This document shows, piece by piece, positions 17,178 to 24,393 of a stretch of 63,528 bases of DNA. Numbering within the stretch: position 1 is the first letter of the stretch; each line of letters starts with the position of its first letter. The translations under genes were made by a program, and so were the position numbers. The notes under the pieces are model-generated. The model saw only the letters and a program-made list of their open reading frames with translations, had not been told where the DNA came from and made no database searches. The stretch covers positions 1 through 63,528 of the forward strand of contig CALJHX010000024.1 of the NCBI GenBank assembly GCA_937770485.1, in the 5' to 3' direction. This DNA comes from an uncultured Verrucomicrobiae bacterium (GTDB lineage Bacteria; Verrucomicrobiota; Verrucomicrobiia; Limisphaerales; UBA1096).

Positions 17178-19481
17178 GCGAAAGAGCAGCCGCGCGATCG
17201 CTGGCAGCAGGAGGATTGCGAAAACCATGTTCATCAAAAACATGAACATCAGCAGGATGCCCATGTCGGCCTGAAACTGCAGCGCCGAGAATGCCCACGT
17301 GCCGACCCCGATGGAAAGCGTCAAGCCGGTGAATACCACCGCGCTGCCGACCTGTGTCATCGCGGCATCCATCGACTCGGTAAACGAAAGCCCTTTGCGC
17401 CGCTGCGCCACGAAGCAGCTGAACAGATAAATCCCGTAGTCCACGCCCTCGCCGACACCCAGCGCGACCACCGGTAGCGTCGAAGTTTTCAGTCCGATCT
17501 CCAGCGCGTGCATCAGGCTGTGCGCCAACACCGACACCAGCGCCAACGGCAGCACGATACACACGACCGCCTTGATTGAGCGGTAGCTGGCAAAGCACAG
17601 CAGCGCCACCGCGACGTACACATAAATCAAAATCGGGAACTGCGCCGCATCGACCACCTCGTTGGTCGCCGCCATCACGCCGGCGTTGCCGCCGGCCAGG
17701 CGGAATCGCGTTTTTTCAGTTCCGTGCTTTTCATCGAACCCCTTCACGGCAGCGACGACGCGGCGCAGCGTGTCCGCCTTGTGATCCTCGAGAAACACCA
17801 TCACCGGCAACACGCTGCCGTCGAGGTTGGTCAGGCCAGTCGAAGTCTCCACGCGCCCGACCGCCTGCGCCAACATGGCGCGGTTGTGCGGCAGCACGCG
17901 CCACTTAAAACTGCCCTCGCTGTAGCCGGAATTGATCGTGCGCGCGATGCCAGCCAAGCCCATGACGTTTTTCACTCCCTCGACGTTGGCCAAGTGCCAC
18001 TCGAAACGGTCGAGCAACTCCATCACCGCGTAGTCCACCGAGCCGTCCTTTACCGTCTCGGTGAACGCGATGAAAACATCGACACCAAGGTTGAAATTGT
18101 CGGTGATCATCGCGCTGTCGAGATTGTAAGGCGAGTCCGGCCGCAACTCCGGCACGCCCTCGTGCAGGTCGCCCACCTCCACACGCATGGCTTTCGAAAA
18201 GCCAAGACCAAACATCACGGCGCAAACGGCAACCAGCGCGACCGACACTTTTGGCCCGGATAAATACGATACTGCATGCCATATTTTACCCGTCCACAAT
18301 TTGCGCCTAGCCACGCTCTCGCGGTATCCGGCACGGGGTTTCTGGTACGATAACAGCAACGGCAACAGCAGCAGATTAGTCAGGATAATCGCCGCCACAC
18401 CGATGCTCGCGGCGATGGCCAACTCACGAATCGTCGGCACCGGGATGAGCAGGATGGTGACAAATCCAATCGTGTCCGTGATCAACGCCACGCTGCCCGG
18501 CACGAGCAGTTGCCGGAATGCACTGCGCGCGGCCTCGAGAGAATCGCTGCCCGCAAACAGCTCGGCGCGAAACGCCCGCACCATCTGCACGCCGTGGCTC
18601 ACGCCGATCGCAAAAATGAGAAACGGCACGAGGATCGACATTGGGTCAATGCCGTAGCCAAGCCGGTTCAACAGGCCAAGCTGCCACGCCACCGCGGAGA
18701 GTGAGCAGCCAAGCGGCAGCGCAGCAAACCAAAAAGACTGCGCGTAGAGCCAAACCAGCAGCGAAGTCAGCACCACCGTCACGCCAAAGAAAAACACCAC
18801 GTTGAGCGCCCCGTCCCGAACATCGCCCATAACCTTGGAGAAGCCGATGATGTGCACGCTGACAGCGTCCGACTCGTGCGTTATGCGCAGTTCCTCTAGT
18901 CGGTTGGCCACGGCGAAGGTGTCGAGCCGCTCGCCGGTGTCGGGGTCGATGTCGAGCAGATTGACCATCACCATAGAGCCGTTGAACGAGTCGGTCACTA
19001 GCCGGCCCATGTAGTTCGACTTGAGCGCGTTCTCCCGCACCTTGGCCAAGCCCCCGGGAGTCGGCGTGAAATCGGACGGCACAACGTTCCCGCCGGTGAA
19101 GCCGTCATCGACCACCTCCGTGAACCGGACGTTCGGCGTGAAAAGCGACGTGACACTCGACTGATCGACACCCGGCATGCCGTACATTTCCTGCGTCACG
19201 GCCTCAAGTTTCTCAAAATATTCCGGCGTGAAAATATCGCCGTCCCGCGCCATGAGCGCGATCATCACGCGGTTGGCGCCGCCGAACTGCGACTGGTATT
19301 TTGTGAACGTCCCGATGTACGGATGCCCCTGCGGAAGTTGTTTCTCAAAGCCGGCGTCGATCTTCGTCTGCGTGGCAAACCCGAACAGCACAGCCGTCGC
19401 CAAAAGAAAAACCGTCAGTAACAATTTGCGGTGCCCGAATACCCACTGCTCCACCCACGCCGCAAAACCGGGCTCGCTCAT
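17172..19481 (-). CDS. MMPL/RND-family membrane transporter
   Basis: 769 residues with the duplicated RND layout. TM1 is near residues 18-36, followed by a large periplasmic domain to about 215. Five TM helices follow (about 225-385, including FLIFAIGVSHGVQM). A second TM1-like helix near 410-430 and a second periplasmic domain precede five helices at about 620-768 (VALGVGEGVDYGIYLFSC). The GxxxDY-type residues in TM4 are seen in proton-driven MMPL/HpnN-like lipid exporters. Together with DUF1302, DUF1329 and YCF48-like genes it forms a known co-occurring module linked to movement of hydrophobic compounds across the envelope. Translationally coupled to the YCF48-like gene (ATGA). Confidence 0.9.
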   Translation of the reverse strand: MSEPGFAAWVEQWVFGHRKLLLTVFLLATAVLFGFATQTKIDAGFEKQLPQGHPYIGTFTKYQSQFGGANRVMIALMARDGDIFTPEYFEKLEAVTQEMYGMPGVDQSSVTSLFTPNVRFTEVVDDGFTGGNVVPSDFTPTPGGLAKVRENALKSNYMGRLVTDSFNGSMVMVNLLDIDPDTGERLDTFAVANRLEELRITHESDAVSVHIIGFSKVMGDVRDGALNVVFFFGVTVVLTSLLVWLYAQSFWFAALPLGCSLSAVAWQLGLLNRLGYGIDPMSILVPFLIFAIGVSHGVQMVRAFRAELFAGSDSLEAARSAFRQLLVPGSVALITDTIGFVTILLIPVPTIRELAIAASIGVAAIILTNLLLLPLLLSYQKPRAGYRESVARRKLWTGKIWHAVSYLSGPKVSVALVAVCAVMFGLGFSKAMRVEVGDLHEGVPELRPDSPYNLDSAMITDNFNLGVDVFIAFTETVKDGSVDYAVMELLDRFEWHLANVEGVKNVMGLAGIARTINSGYSEGSFKWRVLPHNRAMLAQAVGRVETSTGLTNLDGSVLPVMVFLEDHKADTLRRVVAAVKGFDEKHGTEKTRFRLAGGNAGVMAATNEVVDAAQFPILIYVYVAVALLCFASYRSIKAVVCIVLPLALVSVLAHSLMHALEIGLKTSTLPVVALGVGEGVDYGIYLFSCFVAQRRKGLSFTESMDAAMTQVGSAVVFTGLTLSIGVGTWAFSALQFQADMGILLMFMFLMNMVFAILLLPAIARLLFRS

Positions 19482-20410
19482 TTCGCCCCCTCCGTTTTGA
19501 AATCAGTTAGCTCGAGCCGGTGCACGCCCTTGTCGCTCGTCAGCAACACGGCCCCGTCGCTCGCCTGCCAAAGGCTTGTCGCCGTGGCCGCGCCCGGCCA
19601 TTCGACCGGACGGAATGTGCGCCCTTCATCGGCGCTGAGCAGTAGTTGACCGGCGGCGGCACTGAGCACAAATCGGCCATCGGCCAAGGCCAAGCCGCCG
19701 TGTAATAGCGACTGCGTTGGCGACTCGACCTGTTTCCACGCCTTTCCATCTTCGCTGCGAAAGATGTTGCCGCGCAAACCGAACACCACCGCACCGCCCT
19801 TGGCCAAGGGAAGCGTGCCAAAGAACGTGCCTTCATACGGCGTCGCCAGCGGTTCCCAGCGCCTGGCCCGGTCGCCGCTACGCCGTACGGTGCCAAACTC
19901 ACCGGTCAACCACAGGCCGCCGTCCGGCGCTGTGATGATGTGGCTGAAGTGCGGGTCGTCGTCCTGCTTCGCCTCGGTCCACGTTTTGCCGCCGTCGCTG
20001 GTCGAGAGAAACTTGCCATACGAACCAACGATGAAACCGGTCTTGGCGTCGAGAAAAAGAATGTCGAGATAGGCTGTCTCGGGGTCATTTTCGGCGTTGG
20101 CCTTGGCCCATGTTTCGCCACCGTCGCCGGATTTTAAAATCACAGACTGATGGCCGACCGCCCAGCCAGTCTGGTCGTCAATGAGAAACACGCCGGTGAG
20201 CGTGCGGCGGGTGGGCGCGGCGACCTGTCGCCAGTTTTTGCCGCCGTCGGTCGATAGCAAAATATGGCCGCGCTCACCGACGGCCAAGACACGTTCGCCC
20301 CGGCCGTGCACGTCCAGCAACAGCGAGCGCTTGGCCAAGCGTGCCGGGATGGCATTGCCATCGACTGGCTGCGCGGCCGGCTTGGCCAAGCCGGTGCACA
20401 AGAGGAGCAC
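19478..20410 (-). CDS. YCF48/BNR-repeat propeller protein of the MMPL module
   Basis: About 310 residues from a GTG at 20410; the true start is uncertain. The reading frame stays open back to a TTG at 20536, across the terminator hairpin, but that upstream part is unlike a protein N-terminus. Repeated Asp-box motifs (STDGGKNW, SGDGGETW, TSDGGKTW, SADEGRTF) mark a sialidase-like propeller as in the photosystem II assembly factor YCF48/HCF136. An exported location is likely; the short hydrophobic start VLLLCTGLAKPAA is not a strong signal. It overlaps the MMPL gene by 4 bases and probably acts as its periplasmic partner. Confidence 0.8.
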   Translation of the reverse strand: MLLLCTGLAKPAAQPVDGNAIPARLAKRSLLLDVHGRGERVLAVGERGHILLSTDGGKNWRQVAAPTRRTLTGVFLIDDQTGWAVGHQSVILKSGDGGETWAKANAENDPETAYLDILFLDAKTGFIVGSYGKFLSTSDGGKTWTEAKQDDDPHFSHIITAPDGGLWLTGEFGTVRRSGDRARRWEPLATPYEGTFFGTLPLAKGGAVVFGLRGNIFRSEDGKAWKQVESPTQSLLHGGLALADGRFVLSAAAGQLLLSADEGRTFRPVEWPGAATATSLWQASDGAVLLTSDKGVHRLELTDFKTEGAK

Positions 20411-20461
20411 CGCAACCCAGCCGCTTGGCCAAGCCGAGATCCAGTTTGGTGTGCAGTAGCC

Positions 20462-20495
20462 AAAAAAAGAACGGGCCGGGGCGAACCCCGGCCCG
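20462..20495 (-). terminator. Strong intrinsic terminator after the DUF1329 gene
   Basis: Perfect 10-bp GC stem CGGGCCGGGG/CCCCGGCCCG with a 4-base loop, followed on the minus strand by TCTTTTTTT. It lies between DUF1329 and the YCF48-like gene, so it splits the module and probably limits how much message reaches the propeller and pump genes. Confidence 0.9.
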
Positions 20496-20548
20496 TCTTC
20501 GGGTTGGTTGGGTTGGTTGGGGATTTTACTCACCAATCAATTGGTATA

Positions 20549-21901
20549 TTAACGGCGACCGCGCCGGCGCAACGCAGCTGGCGTGTAGTCACCCGGCTTG
20601 GACTGGTACGAGAAGTCGTACATCTCGTTTTCATTATCCAAGCCGTACGCGAGATAGCGGCCGGACAAAAGATCCATGTGCACCTCGAGCGTGGACCAGA
20701 AACTGAGGATGTCGTAGTAGTTGATGCCATGCCCCTCAGACACGCGCCACAGACGACCCCGGTTGTCGTACTGATCCACGACCAGCACGCCCCAACTGTC
20801 CTCGTCCACGTAAAAGCGGCGCTTGGCATAAATGTGGCGCTTGCCCTCCTTGAGAGTGGCCTCAACCACCCAGACGCGGTGCAACTCGTAGCGGGAGTGC
20901 TCCTGGTTGATGTGCATCGGCGTGACGATGTCGGCCACCTTCAGGCTGTCGCTATGCAGCTTGTAGGAATTGTATGGCACATAAACCTCCCTTTTGCCGA
21001 CGAGTTTCCAGTCGTAACGGTCAATCCCGCCGTTGAACATGTCGAGCTGATCGCTGGTGCGCATGCCGTCCGACGCCGTGCCAGGGTTATCGTAAGCGAC
21101 CTGCGGCGCACGACGCACGCGGCGCTGGCCGGTGTTGTACACCCAGGCGCGGCGCGACTCCTTCACTTGGTCAAGCGTCTCGTGCACCATCAGGATTGTC
21201 CCGGCCAAGCGAGCGGGCGCGGTGACTTTTTGCTCAAAGTAGGCCATCACATTACCGACGCTCTCCGTGGCGGCACCGGGTTGGTGGTAGTTCCACAGAA
21301 ATTTTTCCTCGAGCTGAACCAGTGTGTAGTCGCCTGTGCGAGTCGGGGCAACCTGCCCGATCTTACGCAACCCGCCGAGGCCGCGGTAGCGCAGCAGATG
21401 GTTCCAGATCACTTCCTGCCCATTTTTCGGAAGCGGAAACGGAGCCCCACGGGAAGCACCGGCCACACCATTGCCGCCGTCCGCCAGCTTGGCGGACCTG
21501 ACGTTGGCCTTGGTGGCATCATAAATATCCTGCGGCGCTGAGGCGCTGCGGTGGGTGGGGTACACCGGCATCTTGTAGGTGGAGGCGTATCTCGCAAGAA
21601 GCGCCTTGTGACCCTCGGTCAGGTTATCGGCGTATTGCTCGGCGTTGGCTGCGTTGATGGTTGCGCTTATCTTGTCATTGGCAAACGGGTCTGGGTGATG
21701 ATCCCCTGAGTTGTAGCCTGCAGGCGGCTGCGTGATGCCCCCCTCCCAGGCTGGGATGGTGCCAGCGGCGTTGCCTGCCTTCTCGGCTCCAAGAGGCGTC
21801 AAGCTTTTGCCCAGATCGGCCGCACTTTGAGCCGTTGCTATAGTCACGCCCGCGGCCAGTGCTGTGGCTGTGATCAGATAAAAACCAGTGTTACTTTTCA
21901 T
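20549..21901 (-). CDS. DUF1329 periplasmic lipid-binding-like protein
   Basis: 450 residues. Signal peptide to about residue 25 (AAGVTIATAQSA), then DLGKSLTPLGAEKAGN and IPAWEGG, the family's typical mature start. The body has family words such as RRVRRAPQVAYDNPGTASDG and MHINQEHSRYELHRVWVVEA. DUF1329 proteins are predicted to share the LolA/LolB-like lipid-binding fold. It lies 18 bp after the DUF1302 barrel gene, and the pair ends at a strong terminator. Probable role: carrying a hydrophobic compound through the periplasm to or from the barrel. It ends in a basic RRRGRR tail. Confidence 0.9.
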   Translation of the reverse strand: MKSNTGFYLITATALAAGVTIATAQSAADLGKSLTPLGAEKAGNAAGTIPAWEGGITQPPAGYNSGDHHPDPFANDKISATINAANAEQYADNLTEGHKALLARYASTYKMPVYPTHRSASAPQDIYDATKANVRSAKLADGGNGVAGASRGAPFPLPKNGQEVIWNHLLRYRGLGGLRKIGQVAPTRTGDYTLVQLEEKFLWNYHQPGAATESVGNVMAYFEQKVTAPARLAGTILMVHETLDQVKESRRAWVYNTGQRRVRRAPQVAYDNPGTASDGMRTSDQLDMFNGGIDRYDWKLVGKREVYVPYNSYKLHSDSLKVADIVTPMHINQEHSRYELHRVWVVEATLKEGKRHIYAKRRFYVDEDSWGVLVVDQYDNRGRLWRVSEGHGINYYDILSFWSTLEVHMDLLSGRYLAYGLDNENEMYDFSYQSKPGDYTPAALRRRGRR

Positions 21902-21919
21902 TGTTAAAATTAGTTTGGG

Positions 21920-24214
21920 TTAGAACGAGTATTGAACCATCGCCTGCAGGAAGTCGCGGTCGTACATGAGGTTGTAGCCCTCGTTTCCGAAAAACTCGCT
22001 GTACTTAAGCGTACCTTGCCATGAGTTTTGATATGTGGCGGTCAATCCCACGGTCACGCTCTTGCGGTCGTGCAGGAAGTTGCCCAGCGGCAGCGGCGTA
22101 TTCCCGTCAACGTCGTGCGCAAAAACAATCGCCGGGGACAGGTTCACACCGCCGATTACGTCCATGTAATCGATGCGCGCAGCTAATCTGTAACCCCAGG
22201 AGAAGTCATCCGCGAAAGCATCGGCCGATTCGGAATACGGTGCATGCCCTTGGCCAGGAAGAATCGTCGGGGCTAACGGATCACCACTGAGTGCCGTGCC
22301 GGGACCGTCAAAACGCAAAAAATCCTTACTCGGCAAATCCGGAACCACCGTTGCGGCAGCTTCACCAACAAGCACCCATTGCGAAGCACCAAGCGTGGGG
22401 CCAAAAAGTTTTGTCACCGTAAACTGCGGTTGCCAGACTTCAAACCGGCGGTAGCCTTGGACGTAGCTGTTGAAATCCTGCGCCCCGAGCTGCGTCATGC
22501 TACGACCCTGCCAGGCAGGGTTACCCATGTCCGGCACGCCGTCACCATTGGTGTCGACCACCGGAATCAGACCGATATTTCCCAGTGCCGGGTTGAAAGG
22601 AGTGAGGCCGGCAACTAGCAACTCGATGTCATCCACCTGCAGTGGCACATCACGCCGGTACGACACTTCCCCCTGCAGTGAGATACCGGTGGCGCCGATC
22701 TCGGTATTGAAGCTAACACCGAACAACTGGATATCCTCTGGATACTCGAACATATAGCGAGCCGTGCCGGGATAAAGCTGCGGGAGACTGTTCTGGAGGC
22801 CATTCAATTGACCCGTGAAACCAGCGCGTTGAGCATTGAGAGCTGCTTGATTGGTCGACAGCTCTGTCTGCTGGGCTAAGAGCCCATCTCTCTGGCCAAC
22901 AAGCGTTGCCTGTTGCGTTCTTAACGCAACCAAATCTGCACTGTTGGGATCTGCCGCCTCAAGTTGGGCAATGGCCCCGTTTACTTCCACCAAGCCTGCA
23001 TCGGCCTGGGTCAGTCCGCCATTGACCTGGGCCAAGCCCCCAGTCACCTGGGTCAACAAACCATCAATCTGAGCAATCCCTCCCTTGACCGCGTTAACAG
23101 TAGGCTCCAATTCGGTAGAGATGTCGCGCCCAGTCATAGCGCTTATCACCGGCAGGCGGCTGTGATAGTTGATGAAGTAAAAGCCAAACTCCGTGTCATT
23201 GAGGCCCTCAGCGAAATAGCGTGCAGCCAGACCGAACTGCCCGCTGTCGCTGGCCCGGTTGCTGCGCCCACGGGGAATCGCAGCTGCGCCCGCGGGAAGG
23301 AACGGCGCATTCGCGGCGCTAGGTGCCAGGGCCGGGTTGAATCTCGGGTTTGAAACAGTCGGCACACTGGCCGGTTCTCCATCAAGCAAACCGAAAAGCG
23401 GATTGTCCATGAAACTCTCCATGTTGGGCTGACCCGTACTCCCGAAACCAAGCATGGCGTACTGACCGCCCGGCCCGACAAAATCCTTTGTGCTGAAGTA
23501 ACTGCCGGCGGGGTCGATCTCCATCTCCTCCTGCTTGAACTGGTAAAAGCCCTCCAGTGTCAGGTTGTCAGTTGCCTGAAGGGACACTGATAGAAGCGGC
23601 ACCGGTCGCAACGCCTCACGCAGCTCCGAACCGGGGATGCGGAACTTGGTCACATCGATCGGGTTGATGACATTGATGCCGTTCTGGATGAACGTGCTTT
23701 CGCCCCAACTCAGCACCTGGTTGCCCAGACGAATGTTCACCGGTATGGAGATCGGGAGATCATACGAGATGTAAGCGTCGAGCAACTCCATGTCGCGGCC
23801 GACCTCGCGCTTGGCCGCGTCGCTCAACGGGCTGTCGCCTCGGATGTTCTCGAAGTCGACAAAGTATGTGCCGCGCAGGAACAGGCTCACGTTCTGCAAT
23901 TTCTTGAAGTCCAACTCCAGATCGTGCGTGCCCTTGGCCACATGCGAGAACAGGCCGGTGCCGTAATTGAGATTGGCGTCGTCGCCGTTGACGGAGTAGC
24001 GCGTACCGCCATTGGCAATGCCGATGTTGCCAGGCTCCGCAGCTGATGTGCGAAAGGAGGCTCCGTAGCTCAGTGTCGTGTCGAGGTTGCCCTCAACCAC
24101 GTCGTTCTCGAATTCCACCGCTTGGGTCGTCACAGCCACTGCGGCAATTGCGGACAATGCCAAGCGGCCCACTAAGGGGAATCCGCCATTCATTCGGGCG
24201 ATAAAGTTGCTCAT
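21920..24214 (-). CDS. DUF1302 outer-membrane barrel with an inserted heptad-repeat segment
   Basis: 764 residues. Signal peptide, then alternating beta-strand sequence ending in an aromatic C-terminus (MVQYSF), as outer-membrane barrels do. Family words: NIRLGNQVLSWGESTFIQNG, RIPGSELREALRPVPLLS and YPEDIQLFGVSFNTEIG. Residues about 370-480, where relatives have a short surface loop, hold a coiled-coil-like insertion. It starts with five near-perfect heptads (LLTQVTG, GLAQVNG, GLTQADA, GLVEVNG, AIAQLEA) and continues in a Gln-rich helix. The gene leads the DUF1302-DUF1329-YCF48-MMPL module. It is probably an outer-membrane channel for hydrophobic substrates. Confidence 0.9.
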   Translation of the reverse strand: MSNFIARMNGGFPLVGRLALSAIAAVAVTTQAVEFENDVVEGNLDTTLSYGASFRTSAAEPGNIGIANGGTRYSVNGDDANLNYGTGLFSHVAKGTHDLELDFKKLQNVSLFLRGTYFVDFENIRGDSPLSDAAKREVGRDMELLDAYISYDLPISIPVNIRLGNQVLSWGESTFIQNGINVINPIDVTKFRIPGSELREALRPVPLLSVSLQATDNLTLEGFYQFKQEEMEIDPAGSYFSTKDFVGPGGQYAMLGFGSTGQPNMESFMDNPLFGLLDGEPASVPTVSNPRFNPALAPSAANAPFLPAGAAAIPRGRSNRASDSGQFGLAARYFAEGLNDTEFGFYFINYHSRLPVISAMTGRDISTELEPTVNAVKGGIAQIDGLLTQVTGGLAQVNGGLTQADAGLVEVNGAIAQLEAADPNSADLVALRTQQATLVGQRDGLLAQQTELSTNQAALNAQRAGFTGQLNGLQNSLPQLYPGTARYMFEYPEDIQLFGVSFNTEIGATGISLQGEVSYRRDVPLQVDDIELLVAGLTPFNPALGNIGLIPVVDTNGDGVPDMGNPAWQGRSMTQLGAQDFNSYVQGYRRFEVWQPQFTVTKLFGPTLGASQWVLVGEAAATVVPDLPSKDFLRFDGPGTALSGDPLAPTILPGQGHAPYSESADAFADDFSWGYRLAARIDYMDVIGGVNLSPAIVFAHDVDGNTPLPLGNFLHDRKSVTVGLTATYQNSWQGTLKYSEFFGNEGYNLMYDRDFLQAMVQYSF

Positions 24215-24393
24215 AGATCGGCGGGGATTCTAGCACGCCATGCCTCTAATGCACGTAAAAAATGAGGTTTTTTTGCATGGTTACCACCCTGTACCCACAC
24301 TGCTGTTTGCCTCGCCTATTGGCCAAACCGACCCGTAAGGAAATCCGGGCGAAAAGGTTGACCAGTCCGAGGGTGCACGGGATGCTCCCGCCG

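Noticed and set aside
20264..21541. Plus-strand open frame of about 425 codons opposite DUF1329 and the YCF48-like gene
   Set aside because: It crosses two genes and the terminator with no recognisable domain; a shadow of the real minus-strand genes.
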